A stretch of 64,000 nucleotides of DNA from Paraburkholderia sp. BCC1886 (GCF_900996245.1 NZ_CAAJGK010000129.1:186001-250000), one strand, 5' to 3'; shown: positions 43,208 to 52,769, numbered from the stretch's first letter. The notes: generated from the letters alone by a model not told the origin. Numbers and translations: made by a program.

Positions 43208-44101
43208 TCAGGGTGAGTCCGGCCTGCATAACGCGGCGAAGTCGTAAAGCGCCGCCGGGTTGTCGACCAGAATGCGCTGACGCAATGCCGTGTCGCCGCG
43301 CGTCCAGCTATCGAGCAGATCGACCAGTTGCAGGTCGTCGGGCTTGCGAGTCTCGGTGACATGCGGCCAGTCGCTGCCCCACACCACGCGTTCGGGTAGC
43401 GCGTCGAGCCACGCGCGAGCGGTCGCGGCGGTATCCGCGTAATCGCCTGCGAGACCGAGCGCCGAGTCCAGATAGGGCCCCGACAGCTTGATCCAGACGC
43501 GGCCGTTACCGGCCAGTTCGCGCACGATCGCGAAGGCCGGATGCGACGCGCCCGCAGGCATCGGCAGACGCGCCAGATGATCGAACACGATGGTCGCAGG
43601 CAGCCGCGCAAGCATCGCGCGATGTTCGACGATCTGCTCTGCGGTCCAGTGCAGTTGCACGTGCCAACCGAGTGCCGCGACGCGCTGCGCGAGCGGTTCG
43701 ACCATCTCGAACGTGACGGCCGCATTGGCCGGCGTGTACAGCGTGAAGCGGATACCGCGAATGCCGCCTGCGTGCAGCGCGGCCAGTTCGGCATCGCTCA
43801 CGTCGGGCGTCAGCACGGCGACGCCGCGCGTGCGGTCGGCGCCCAGTCGCCGGATCGCGTCGAGCGTGACGCGGTTGTCGGTGCCATAGGGACGCGGCGT
43901 GACGACCACGGTGCGCTGCGTGCCGATGCGCTGTTGCACGGCCAGATAATCGTCGACGCCCGCATGCGCCGGGAAGCCCGCATGACGCGCGCCGTCCGCG
44001 AGAAAGCGGCGCTCGTAGATATGCATGTGCGAATCGCAGGCGCCTGAAGGCATCCGGTTCGCCGGAAACGAGGCAGCGTCGTCGCGCTGTAACGAAGTCA
44101 T
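43208..44101 (-). CDS. TIM-barrel metal-dependent hydrolase (amidohydrolase 2 family)
   Basis: This 297-residue enzyme belongs to the amidohydrolase 2 group that includes 2-pyrone-4,6-dicarboxylate lactonase LigI. The metal site begins with CDSHMHIYE and closes with VVWGSDWPHV, and the middle carries VFDHLARLP and VWIKLSGPY. The reaction may be lactone hydrolysis or decarboxylation; I cannot decide. It is between the transporters and the CoA-transferase in one run of minus-strand genes. Confidence 0.9.
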   Translation of the reverse strand: MTSLQRDDAASFPANRMPSGACDSHMHIYERRFLADGARHAGFPAHAGVDDYLAVQQRIGTQRTVVVTPRPYGTDNRVTLDAIRRLGADRTRGVAVLTPDVSDAELAALHAGGIRGIRFTLYTPANAAVTFEMVEPLAQRVAALGWHVQLHWTAEQIVEHRAMLARLPATIVFDHLARLPMPAGASHPAFAIVRELAGNGRVWIKLSGPYLDSALGLAGDYADTAATARAWLDALPERVVWGSDWPHVTETRKPDDLQLVDLLDSWTRGDTALRQRILVDNPAALYDFAALCRPDSP

Positions 44102-44141
44102 CGCGGTCTCCGTGTCGTGGTTGTTTTTTGCGGGACGCTTT

Positions 44142-45452
44142 TCAGAGCACCGCGCGTGTCGCGCGCAGCGCGGCGATCTCGGCATCGCTCCAGCCCGCGT
44201 CGCGCAGCACCGCGTCGGAATGCTGGCCGAAGCCAGGTGCTGCGAGCGGTGCGGGACCGGCGCTGTCGCCGAAACGGATCGGCTGCCGGAAGCCACGGTA
44301 ACGGCCCACGCCCGGATACTCGTACGTGGCGACCATCTCCTCGGCTTGCACCTGCGGATCGTCGAACATGTCGTCGATACTGCGTGCGGCCGAGCAGGGC
44401 ACGGCGTCGCCGAACAGCGCTTCCCATTCGAGTGCGCTTCTCGCCGCCAGCGCTTCGTGCAGACGCGGCACGATTTCGTCGCGATGCTGCGCGCGCTTGC
44501 GGACCGAATCGTAGCGCTCGTCGTTCGCGAGCGCAGCGAGGCCGACCTTGTCGCACAGCGACTGCCAGAAATGCGGCGTGTTCGCGGAGATATACAGATA
44601 GCCTTCGCGCGTCGGATGAATCCCGGTGATGCCGCCCGAGCGCATATCGCGACCGATCTCTTTCGGTTCGCCCTCGGCCCAGATCATGCGCGCCGACTGC
44701 ATGGCCAGCGCGCTGCGCAGCAGCGACACGCCGACGTACTGGCCGACGCCGTTGCGCTCGCGCTGGAACAACGCCGACGCGACACCCGCTGCGACCAGCG
44801 CCGCCGCGTAGTAATCGACGACGGAGCCGTAGAGAATTTCCGGCGGCCCATCGGCCTTGCCTTGCAAGGTGCACATCCCGCTCATGGTTTGCAGCACCTG
44901 GTCGTAGCCGGCCTTGTCCCTGTTCGGGCCGGTTTCGCCGTAACCGGTGACCGCGCAGTAGATGAGCCGCGGGTTGATCTCGCGCAACTGCTCGTAGGCA
45001 ATGCCCAGGCGCGCGGGCACGCTGGGGCGGAAATTGTGGACCAGCACGTCGGCGCTCCTGACGAGCCGCATCAGCACGTCGAGCGCTTCGGGCTGTTTCA
45101 GGTCGAGCACGAGCCCGCGCTTGCCGCGATTCACGCCGAGAAACGCGCGGCTTTCCGCTTCGAGCGTGGACGGATATTTGCGCAGGTTATCGCCGCTGGG
45201 CGGCTCGATCTTGATGACCTCGGCGCCCTGGTCGGACAGCAGCGTGCACCCATACGGCCCGGCGATATAGGCACTCAGGTCGAGTACGCGGATGCCGGCC
45301 AGCGGCCCCGGCGCGTCCGTCGGCGCGGCGCTCGAGCCGGTTGCGCCGCTTGCGCCGCTTGTGCCGCTTGTGCCGCTTGTGCCGCTTGTGCCGCTTGCGC
45401 CGCTTGCGCCATTCGCGCCATTCGTGCCGGTTTCAGGTGAGGTTGCTTCCAT
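44142..45452 (-). CDS. CaiB/BaiF-family (class III) CoA-transferase
   Basis: This 436-residue enzyme transfers CoA between acids. The family start GPLAGIRVLDLSAYIAGPYG is followed by SDQGAEVIKIEPPSGD and the catalytic-Asp region of class III enzymes (VNRGKRGLVLDLKQPEAL). It is preceded by about 45 residues of Gly/Ser/Thr/Ala repeat encoded by a 9-bp minisatellite, not part of the enzyme fold. Next to a CitE/HpcH lyase it could activate a hydroxy-acid such as citramalate, an inference. Confidence 0.93.
   Translation of the reverse strand: MEATSPETGTNGANGASGASGTSGTSGTSGTSGASGATGSSAAPTDAPGPLAGIRVLDLSAYIAGPYGCTLLSDQGAEVIKIEPPSGDNLRKYPSTLEAESRAFLGVNRGKRGLVLDLKQPEALDVLMRLVRSADVLVHNFRPSVPARLGIAYEQLREINPRLIYCAVTGYGETGPNRDKAGYDQVLQTMSGMCTLQGKADGPPEILYGSVVDYYAAALVAAGVASALFQRERNGVGQYVGVSLLRSALAMQSARMIWAEGEPKEIGRDMRSGGITGIHPTREGYLYISANTPHFWQSLCDKVGLAALANDERYDSVRKRAQHRDEIVPRLHEALAARSALEWEALFGDAVPCSAARSIDDMFDDPQVQAEEMVATYEYPGVGRYRGFRQPIRFGDSAGPAPLAAPGFGQHSDAVLRDAGWSDAEIAALRATRAVL
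45341..45430. repeat. 9-bp tandem repeat at the 5' end of the CoA-transferase gene
   Basis: Ten 9-base units, with a core of TTGTGCCGC and TTGCGCCGC, encode GAS/GTS-type tripeptides on the minus strand. The central four units are identical. Copy changes would lengthen or shorten the flexible N-terminus without shifting frame. Confidence 0.92.
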
Positions 45453-45521
45453 GATCGTTTCCGTGTGTTTCAGGTTGGCGGCGGCATGCAAAAAGCGCTT
45501 CGACGATAGTCGCCCGGTTGC

Positions 45522-46403
45522 TCACTCGCCTTCGACGAGCCCGAGCCGCACCGCATCGCGAACCAGCGCACGCGCACGCTCGACGAACGGCGGATCGATC
45601 ATCTTGCCGTCCACTACATACGCGCCGACGTGATTCGCGTCCGCTTCACGCGCCGCTTCGACGACGCGCAACGCGTGCGCGATCTCTTCGTCGGAAGGGC
45701 GGAATACCTCGTTGGCGAGGGCAATCTGGCTCGGATGAATACAGCTTTTGCCGAGAAACCCCAGCGAGCGCGCGAGTTGCGCCTCGGCACGAAAACCCGC
45801 TTCGTCCTTGATATTGGCGAACGCGGTGTCGTACGCAAACACGCCCGCTTCGCCCGCCGCGATGCGCAACGCGAACATCGCCTGGGCAATCGCCGTCGTC
45901 TCGCGCCGCGCGATACCAAGCGGTTCGAACAGGTCGCCGAGCCCGAGTTGCAGACCCGCGACGCGTGGATCCGCCCTCGCGAGTTCGGCGGCGAGCCGCA
46001 GCGCTTTCGGCGATTCGACGTTGAGCAGCAGGCGGATTGGCGTGCTCACGCCGTTGGCGGCTTCGGCATGCGCCAGCGCATCCGCTGCGGCGCGCACGTC
46101 GTCGACGCTTTCGGGTTTCGGCAGATTGACGAAGTCGAGACCGGGTTGCGCAATCGCGGCGATGTCGTCGGCGAAATGCGGCGTGTCGAGTGCGTTGACG
46201 CGCACGATCAACACCTTGCGCGGTGTCGCCGGATTCGTTACCCGCCCGGAGCGCAATAGTTCGCGCAATGCGGTGCGCGCCTGCGGCTTGCGGTCGGCCG
46301 CAACGGCGTCTTCCAGATCGAAGGACAACGCGTCGGCGGCGCTGGCGAAGGCCTTGTCGAACAACTCCGGGCGCGACGCGGGGACGAACAGTTTGCTTCG
46401 CAT
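45522..46403 (-). CDS. HpcH/HpaI aldolase / CitE-like CoA-ester lyase
   Basis: This 293-residue enzyme fits the CitE/Mcl group: RSKLFVPASRPELFDKAF at the start, the metal-binding SFDLEDAVAADRK, LLLNVESPKALRLAAEL, and CIHPSQIALANEVFRP near the C-terminus. Members cleave citryl-CoA, malyl-CoA or citramalyl-CoA. Together with the CaiB transferase it makes an activate-then-cleave pair. It is the first gene of the operon, 102 bases from the divergent LysR start. Confidence 0.93.
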   Translation of the reverse strand: MRSKLFVPASRPELFDKAFASAADALSFDLEDAVAADRKPQARTALRELLRSGRVTNPATPRKVLIVRVNALDTPHFADDIAAIAQPGLDFVNLPKPESVDDVRAAADALAHAEAANGVSTPIRLLLNVESPKALRLAAELARADPRVAGLQLGLGDLFEPLGIARRETTAIAQAMFALRIAAGEAGVFAYDTAFANIKDEAGFRAEAQLARSLGFLGKSCIHPSQIALANEVFRPSDEEIAHALRVVEAAREADANHVGAYVVDGKMIDPPFVERARALVRDAVRLGLVEGE

Positions 46404-46505
46404 GTCTCGCTTCCTTGTGTTTATTTATTCAGCGAAGTCTAAAGCCGTGCTGGATTTAGATAAACTATTCGTCTCTATCTTCAAACAATACTTAAGCTTT
46501 CTTTC

Positions 46506-47444
46506 ATGGACATCACTTTTCTCGCGAATCTGCTGCTGGTCGTGGATAGCGGCTCGATGGCCGAAGCGGCTCGCCGCGTGGGCGTCACGCCGGCCGCGGT
46601 GGCGCAGCAGGTGCAGGCGCTGGAGCGCGAACTCGGTGTGGAGTTGCTGACGCGCTCGGGCCGCACCGTCAGGCCGACCGAGGCGGGGCATCGCGTCATC
46701 GACCGGGCGCGCGCGCTGGTGCGCGAGTTCGCGGAACTGAAGGCGTTTGCGCTGGAGGGCGAGGCGGCGGGGGAACTGCGCATCGGCACGATCACCACCG
46801 CGTTGCTGAGTCTGGTGCCCGACGTGCTGTCCGGCTTCGCGGCGGCGTTTGCGCAGGCCAAGGTGCTGATCCGCGCGGGCACCTCGACGGAGCTGTACGA
46901 AGCGCTGCAGCGCGGCGATATCGACGTGGCCGTGTGTCTGCATCCGGCGTTCGCGCTGTCGAAGGCTTACGGCTGGCATCTGCTGCGCGAGGAACCGCTC
47001 GTGGTGCTGGCGCCGTCCCGTTTCGCCGCTCACGATCCGCACGAACTGCTCGCTGGCGAACCGTTTATCCGCTACGACCGCTCGCTCGGCGGCGGCAAGC
47101 AGGCGGACCAGTACCTGCGCGCCGCGAAGATCGTGCCGCACGAACTGTTCGAACTCAACGCGCTCATGGCCATCACGATGATGGTCGATCGCGGACTCGG
47201 CGTGTCGCTCGTCCCGGACATCGTGTCGCCGCTCACTACCCATTTGCAGGTCGCCAAACTGGCGCTGCCGGTGCCCACCGAACCGCGCCGTTTCGGCGTG
47301 CTCTGGCATCGGGCGTCCCCGCGTGGGCGGCTGATTCGCGGCTTTCTGGAGTGCGCCGATAAGGTCCTGGAGGACGAGCACAAGTCGCGCAAGCCTTTGA
47401 TATTCGACGCTCCGCCCGACGCGAACCCGTCGGCGCCGATGTAA
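46506..47444 (+). CDS. LysR-family regulator divergent from the organic-acid operon
   Basis: This 312-residue protein has an N-terminal winged helix (FLANLLLVVDSGSMAEAARR; VTPAAVAQQVQALERELGVE) and an effector domain with LRIGTITTALLSLVPD. The divergent arrangement with the CitE-like gene across a 102-base AT-rich gap is the classical LysR layout. It is therefore the probable regulator of the 46403-to-40320 operon, responding to its substrate or an intermediate. Confidence 0.92.
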   Translation: MDITFLANLLLVVDSGSMAEAARRVGVTPAAVAQQVQALERELGVELLTRSGRTVRPTEAGHRVIDRARALVREFAELKAFALEGEAAGELRIGTITTALLSLVPDVLSGFAAAFAQAKVLIRAGTSTELYEALQRGDIDVAVCLHPAFALSKAYGWHLLREEPLVVLAPSRFAAHDPHELLAGEPFIRYDRSLGGGKQADQYLRAAKIVPHELFELNALMAITMMVDRGLGVSLVPDIVSPLTTHLQVAKLALPVPTEPRRFGVLWHRASPRGRLIRGFLECADKVLEDEHKSRKPLIFDAPPDANPSAPM

Positions 47445-47582
47445 ACAAGCGTATATCGCGCGGCTTTCCGCTAAAGTTGCGGGAAATAAGTTTTACAGAA
47501 AATCCGCCGATGTCCGGGCCGCTGCAGCGTGGCTACAGCGAAAGCGCATCAGGCGGGAGATCAACGTCTACAGGAAATATCC

Positions 47583-49646
47583 ATGTTCGGCAGCTATGAC
47601 GGCCTGCTTGTCCTGTTCTCGCTGCTGGTTGCCATTCTGGCCTCGTATACCGCGCTTGACATGGCGGGCCGCATCTCCAGCGCGCAGGGGCGCGCGGCAC
47701 GCAGCTGGCTGGCCGGCGGCGCCTGCGCGATGGGCACCGGCATCTGGTCGATGCACTTCGTCGGCATGCTGGCTTTCAGCCTGCCCATCCCGCTTGGCTA
47801 CGATCCCTCCATTACCGTTCTGTCACTGCTGATCGCCATCGCCTCGTCGGCGTTCGCGCTATGGCTGGTGGCGCGCGAAACGTTGCCGTGGCACCGGCTG
47901 GTCGGCGGCGCCTTGCTGATGGGGGCGGGAATCGCGGCCATGCACTACACCGGCATGGCCGCGATGCATATGACGCCAACCATCCGCTACGCGCCGTTTC
48001 CCCTCGTGCTGTCCATTCTGGTGGCGGTCGGCGCATCCGGGTTCGCGTTGTGGATCGCGTTCAATCTGCGCCGTTTATCGCCTCGGGTGATGCCGTTGCG
48101 CATCGGCGCAGCGGTGGTGATGGGCGTTGCGATCGCCGGGATGCATTACCTCGGCATGGACGCCGCGCAGTTTCCGGCCAACAGTATTTGCGGTGCGGCG
48201 CGCGGCGGCGTGGATACCGGCTGGCTCGCGCTGGTGATCATCGTCGTAACCCTGGCGGTGCTGGCCATCGCGCTGATTACGTCGGTGCTCGATTTGCGGC
48301 TGGAGTCGCGCACGGCGATTCTGGCAACCTCGCTGGCCGAGGCGAATCAGGAACTGACCTATCTCGCGCAACACGACAACCTCACCAAACTTCCGAATCG
48401 CCGCTTGCTGGAAGACCGGCTCGAACGGGCGATCCAGCGCGCAAAAACCGAGCGCAGCCGGTTCGCGCTGATGTTCATGGACCTCGACGGGTTCAAGTCG
48501 GTCAACGACGCCTACGGACACCGTATCGGCGACCAGTTGTTGCTGGAGGTCGCGCAGCGCATCGGTTCGATGGTTCGCGCACAGGACACGATCGCCCGGG
48601 TGGGCGGCGACGAATTCGTGCTGCTCGCCGTCGTCACGGAACCCGCGGATGCCGCGACGCTCGCGGCCAAACTGCTGGCGGCGATCCAGGAACCCTTCGT
48701 GGTTGCCGGCCGGCTGCTCGGCATTTCGACCAGCATCGGCATCGCCATGTATCCGACCGACGGCGCGCAGCAGGACGAACTGCTGACCAATGCCGACGCG
48801 GCGATGTATCACGCGAAAGGCATTGGCCGCAATGCCTACTGCTTTTTCGAGGCGTCGATGAACGCCAATGTGCACGAGCAGTTGCAACTCGTGCAGGATC
48901 TGCGCTCCGCCATCGACCGGAACGAGCTGATCCTGCAGTACCAGCCGAAGTTCACCGCGCCCGACGGACGGGTGATCGGCGTCGAGGCGCTGGTGCGCTG
49001 GTCGCATCCGGTGCGCGGACTCATCGCGCCGGAGCAGTTCATTCCGCTCGCCGAGAAGACCGGCCTGATCGTGCCGATCGGCGAATGGGTACTGGAAGAA
49101 GCGTGCCGCCAGATCAGCGAATGGCGACATGCGGGACATGCCGACTGGACCATGGCCGTCAATCTGTCGGCCTTGCAACTCGGTCACGGAAGCCTTCTGC
49201 AGACCGTGCGGGACACGCTCGCGCGCTACGATCTGGCGCCCGGTTGCCTGACGCTCGAAGTGACGGAATCGACGGCCATGCGCAATGCGGAGGCCAGCCT
49301 GAGCGTGCTGCGTCAGCTTCGCGACATCGGCGTGCGTATCTCCATCGACGATTTCGGCACCGGATATTCGAGTCTGCTGAACCTTAAGCAGTTGCCGGCC
49401 AGCGAACTGAAGATCGACCGCGGCTTCGTGCGCGACCTGGTACGCGACACCGACGATGCCGCCATTGTCTCGGCCATCGTCGCGCTGGGTCGCACGCTCA
49501 ATCTGAATATCGTCGCCGAGGGCGTGGAGACGGCGGCGCAGCAGGAGTTGCTCACGCAACTCGGCTGCGACTCGCTGCAAGGCTTTCTACTCGGCCGGCC
49601 GATGTCGGCCGATCAACTGATCGCGACGGTCACGGCGAAGCAATAG
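47583..49646 (+). CDS. MHYT-GGDEF-EAL membrane protein for cyclic-di-GMP turnover
   Basis: This 687-residue protein has an N-terminal MHYT sensor of seven membrane helices (residues about 1-245) with the motifs MHFVGM, MHYTGM and MHYLGM, thought to bind a metal and sense a diatomic gas. A diguanylate cyclase domain follows with an intact GGDEF at 341-345, then a phosphodiesterase domain with EAL at 468-470 and DDFGTGYSSL. Both motifs look complete, so either activity is possible. The ATG at 47583 is preferred over an earlier GTG. It stands alone, with a convergent neighbour five bases from its stop. Confidence 0.96.
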   Translation: MFGSYDGLLVLFSLLVAILASYTALDMAGRISSAQGRAARSWLAGGACAMGTGIWSMHFVGMLAFSLPIPLGYDPSITVLSLLIAIASSAFALWLVARETLPWHRLVGGALLMGAGIAAMHYTGMAAMHMTPTIRYAPFPLVLSILVAVGASGFALWIAFNLRRLSPRVMPLRIGAAVVMGVAIAGMHYLGMDAAQFPANSICGAARGGVDTGWLALVIIVVTLAVLAIALITSVLDLRLESRTAILATSLAEANQELTYLAQHDNLTKLPNRRLLEDRLERAIQRAKTERSRFALMFMDLDGFKSVNDAYGHRIGDQLLLEVAQRIGSMVRAQDTIARVGGDEFVLLAVVTEPADAATLAAKLLAAIQEPFVVAGRLLGISTSIGIAMYPTDGAQQDELLTNADAAMYHAKGIGRNAYCFFEASMNANVHEQLQLVQDLRSAIDRNELILQYQPKFTAPDGRVIGVEALVRWSHPVRGLIAPEQFIPLAEKTGLIVPIGEWVLEEACRQISEWRHAGHADWTMAVNLSALQLGHGSLLQTVRDTLARYDLAPGCLTLEVTESTAMRNAEASLSVLRQLRDIGVRISIDDFGTGYSSLLNLKQLPASELKIDRGFVRDLVRDTDDAAIVSAIVALGRTLNLNIVAEGVETAAQQELLTQLGCDSLQGFLLGRPMSADQLIATVTAKQ

Positions 49647-49651
49647 CGCAG

Positions 49652-50653
49652 TCAGGTGCGGGCGTCGGTGTTGCCCATCGCCGGATTGACGCTCACGCGG
49701 TCCGCTGCCAGATCCGCACGCGACGAATGCGACGAACGCATACCTTTGGCGGCGATGCGCTGGCGGCGCAAATTCAACACGTGCGGCGGAGCGACCTGGC
49801 GGCGTGACAGTGCCCAGCGAAGTCCGCGCAGCAGGTCGGTGCTATCGCGCACGAAATGACCGCGGCGCGCGAATTCGCTTAATGCGGTCAGCGTCGTCCT
49901 GCAGGCGTCGGCTAGCGGCAGTCGCAGCCACGCCGTCCATGCAGCGTTGCGCAGCGACAGACTGCGACGCAGCTGGTCGTGACGGGAAGGGGTTGGCTGA
50001 TGATGCGCAGTCAGTTGATCGCAATAAACGATCGACTGGTTCGCCGCGAGCACGTCGAGCGCGACCAGTTCTTCCTCGCCGCCGATAAACAGTTGCGATT
50101 CGTAACCGCCTACGTGCTTGAACAGCGCAGTACGAAATACGCATGCCCGCGCCATGAATTCCGTGAGCGCCGGACCGGGTGCCGGGTTGGGCGCCAAGCC
50201 GGCTAAACCGGCGCCGTCCGGTACGTTCGAGTGCATCGCGACAGCGGGTCGATCGACCGCGTCGACTTCCTCGTCGCCGCGCTCCACGACGACCCGAGCA
50301 CTGAGCACGCCGACGTCCGGCCATGCATCCAGCAATTGCACGGCCCGTTCGAGCGATCCCGCCTCCCACCACGTATCGTCATCGCAAAACGCGACATAGT
50401 CCGTACCCACGCAGGCCACGGCGCGATTGCGGCCGGCCGCGCCAAGGTTCTCGCCGCATTCCACCACGCAGACGGTCGGAAACAACGCTTTGACCAGAGC
50501 GACCGTCTTGTCGCTGGAGCCGTTGTCGGCCACGAAAATCGGCGGGCTTTCCGGCAGCGCCACCAGATGTTCGAGCGTCGCGATCAATCGGTCGGCACGG
50601 TTATGCGTCAGGACGACAACGGAAATGCGCCGGGGGAGCAGTTTGGTATCCAT
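49652..50653 (-). CDS. Family 2 glycosyltransferase
   Basis: This 333-residue GT-A enzyme starts with ISVVVLTHNRADRLIATLEH, carries IFVADNGSSD, the nucleotide-sugar motif AFCDDDTWW, and an ED-like acceptor region YESQLFIGGEEELVALD. Such proteins add a sugar to an envelope polysaccharide or a lipid carrier; there is no membrane anchor. The C-terminal 60 residues are Arg-rich. It stands alone, convergent with the GGDEF-EAL gene, with no other polysaccharide genes nearby. Confidence 0.9.
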   Translation of the reverse strand: MDTKLLPRRISVVVLTHNRADRLIATLEHLVALPESPPIFVADNGSSDKTVALVKALFPTVCVVECGENLGAAGRNRAVACVGTDYVAFCDDDTWWEAGSLERAVQLLDAWPDVGVLSARVVVERGDEEVDAVDRPAVAMHSNVPDGAGLAGLAPNPAPGPALTEFMARACVFRTALFKHVGGYESQLFIGGEEELVALDVLAANQSIVYCDQLTAHHQPTPSRHDQLRRSLSLRNAAWTAWLRLPLADACRTTLTALSEFARRGHFVRDSTDLLRGLRWALSRRQVAPPHVLNLRRQRIAAKGMRSSHSSRADLAADRVSVNPAMGNTDART

Positions 50654-50742
50654 GCTGGTCGCGTTCTTCTATCGGTTCGGTCGTGAAAGTCGAGCAAGCG
50701 TTGTGCCCAGCGGCGCCGAGCCAGTCCGCCGGGTACGTCACG

Positions 50743-52590
50743 CTATTTGTCGCGATGCCCCGGCAACACCGCACCGAGCACCTGTTTCGCGGTCTCGACA
50801 ATGACATTGCCCTGATCCGGATCGCCCTTCATCAAGGTCGATGCAAACGCCTTCGCCTGAGCCAGCGTGATGTGCGGCGGCAGCGGTGCGATGTTCGGGT
50901 CCGCCTTCACCTCGATCACGACCGGGCATTTCGCGGCCAGCGCTTCGTCCCACGCTAATGCCATCTGCGCATCGTCGTCGACATAGATGCCCTTGAGTCC
51001 GATCAACTCCGCAAACTTGTGATACGGCACCGACGGAATATCCTGCGACGCCGAGTACTTCGGATCGCCTTCCATTGCGCGCTGTTCCCATGTCACCTGG
51101 TTGAGGTCGCCGTTGTTCAGCACCATGCAGATCCAGCGTGGATCGCTCCAGCTCTTCCAGTACTTCGACACGGTGATCAGTTCGGCCATATTGTTCATCT
51201 GCATGGCGCCGTCGCCCACGAGTGCGATGACCGGCCGCTCGGGATAGGCGAATTTTGCGGCGATAGCGTAGGGCACCGCCGCGCCCATCGACGCGAGGCC
51301 GCCTGAGAGCGAGCACATCATGCCGCGCTGCACCTGCAAGTCGCGCGCATACCAGTTCGCGACCGAGCCGGAATCGCTCGTCACGATCGCGTTCGACGGA
51401 ATCCGTTTCGACAGTTCCCACACAGTGCGCTGCGGATTCACCGCGTCCTTGCCGGGTTCACGGGCGCGCTTCTCGAGGGTTGTCCACCAGTCGGCAGTCC
51501 AGCCTTCGATCTTCTTGCGCCACGCGCGATCCGTCTTCTCTTCGAGTAGCGGCAGCAACGCGCGCAAGGTCTCGACGCTATCGCCGACCAGATTGACTTC
51601 CATCGGATAACGCAGGCTCAGCATGTCGGCCTTGATATCGATCTGCACGCCGCGAGCCGCGCCTTCTTTCGGCAGAAACTCGGCATACGGAAAGCCCGAG
51701 CCGATCATCAGCAAGGTGTCGCATTCGGCCATCATGTCGGAGCTGGGCTTGGTGCCGAGCAAGCCGATCGAGCCGGCCACGTACGGCAGATCGTCGGGCA
51801 ACGCGGCTTTGCCGAGCAGCGCCTTCGCGACGCCGGCGCCCAGTTTGTCGGCAATGGCAATCACTTCGTCCGTCGCGTGGAGTGCGCCCGCGCCAACGAG
51901 GATCGCGATTTTCTTGCCGGCGTTCAGCACGTCGGCCGCCTGTTGTAGATCGTTGGGGTAGGGCAGCGTGCGCGGTGCGCGATAGCCGACGCCCGAATGC
52001 ACGGTACCGTGCTTGCGGCCCGGCGCTTCATACGGCAAGTCCTGCAGATCGTTCGGCAGCACGATGGCGGTGACCTTGCGTTCGGCAAGAGCGGTCCGCA
52101 CGGCACGATCGACCAGATGACGAACCTGCGCGGGCACGCTGGCCTGTTCGACGAAAGCGCCGGCCACGTCCTTGAACAACGAGACCAGGTCGAGTTCCTG
52201 CTGATAATGCCCGCCGAGCGACGCCCGCGCCTGCTGTCCGGCAATGGCGAGCACGGGCATGTGGTCCATGCGCGCGTCGTACAGACCGGTAATCAGATGC
52301 GAAGCGCCCGGGCCCGAGGTGGCGATACACACACCCAGCTCGCCGGTGAATTTAGCGTGCGCGGCGGCCATGAAGGCGGCCATTTCTTCGTGACGGACCT
52401 GCACGAACTCAATAGGAGAGGTCGGGTGGTGGGCCGATTGCTCGCTTTTGTCGTGTTTGGCCGCGGCCTTTTGCGCGCGGTTCAGCGCGCCGAATACGCC
52501 GTTGATGCCGTCACCAGGGTAACCGTAAATACGGCGGACGCCCCAGGCGTGAAGTCGTTCGATGATGAAGTCGCCGACGGTTGTGGACAT
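50743..52590 (-). CDS. Thiamine diphosphate-dependent pyruvate oxidase/acetolactate synthase-like enzyme
   Basis: This 615-residue enzyme has the three-domain layout of the family. The N-terminal pyrimidine domain holds YGYPGDGINGVFGAL and VRHEEMAAFMAAAHAK with the catalytic Glu. The FAD/NAD-like central domain starts near 195. The C-terminal domain carries the ThDP motif GDGAMQMNN and, about 25 residues later, NNGDLNQVTW. It resembles PoxB-type pyruvate oxidases and related, poorly characterised proteins often annotated as thiamine pyrophosphate-requiring. The ATG at 52590 is at the natural domain start. Confidence 0.92.
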   Translation of the reverse strand: MSTTVGDFIIERLHAWGVRRIYGYPGDGINGVFGALNRAQKAAAKHDKSEQSAHHPTSPIEFVQVRHEEMAAFMAAAHAKFTGELGVCIATSGPGASHLITGLYDARMDHMPVLAIAGQQARASLGGHYQQELDLVSLFKDVAGAFVEQASVPAQVRHLVDRAVRTALAERKVTAIVLPNDLQDLPYEAPGRKHGTVHSGVGYRAPRTLPYPNDLQQAADVLNAGKKIAILVGAGALHATDEVIAIADKLGAGVAKALLGKAALPDDLPYVAGSIGLLGTKPSSDMMAECDTLLMIGSGFPYAEFLPKEGAARGVQIDIKADMLSLRYPMEVNLVGDSVETLRALLPLLEEKTDRAWRKKIEGWTADWWTTLEKRAREPGKDAVNPQRTVWELSKRIPSNAIVTSDSGSVANWYARDLQVQRGMMCSLSGGLASMGAAVPYAIAAKFAYPERPVIALVGDGAMQMNNMAELITVSKYWKSWSDPRWICMVLNNGDLNQVTWEQRAMEGDPKYSASQDIPSVPYHKFAELIGLKGIYVDDDAQMALAWDEALAAKCPVVIEVKADPNIAPLPPHITLAQAKAFASTLMKGDPDQGNVIVETAKQVLGAVLPGHRDK

Positions 52591-52620
52591 GCGTTTCTCC
52601 AGATAGGCAATGAAGGCTGC

Positions 52621-52660
52621 AACGCCCGCACGTCCGGTTGAAGCCGGAAAGGCGGGCGTT
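52621..52660. terminator. Strong hairpin between the Gfo/Idh gene and the ThDP enzyme gene
   Basis: AACGCCCGC (52621-52629) pairs perfectly with GCGGGCGTT (52652-52660), and inside it TCCGG (52633-52637) pairs with CCGGA (52644-52648). It lies 30 bases ahead of the downstream start and about 110 bases past the upstream stop. No T-run follows, so it may be a terminator for the first gene or a structured leader for the second. Confidence 0.55.
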
Positions 52661-52769
52661 GTCGATCTGTCGCTGGCGCAAGCGGCGTTCCGCGAGCTTG
52701 CAAACCGTAAGCGCGGGACGCGGTCGTCCGCGGCCATTGCGCGTGCAACGCTTGCGCCTGTCGCGAAGA

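Noticed and set aside
43114..43794. N-terminal extension of the AtoE-type transporter frame
   Set aside because: The extension is Arg/Ser-rich antisense-like sequence overlapping the amidohydrolase gene; the transporter fold begins after the TTG at 43113.
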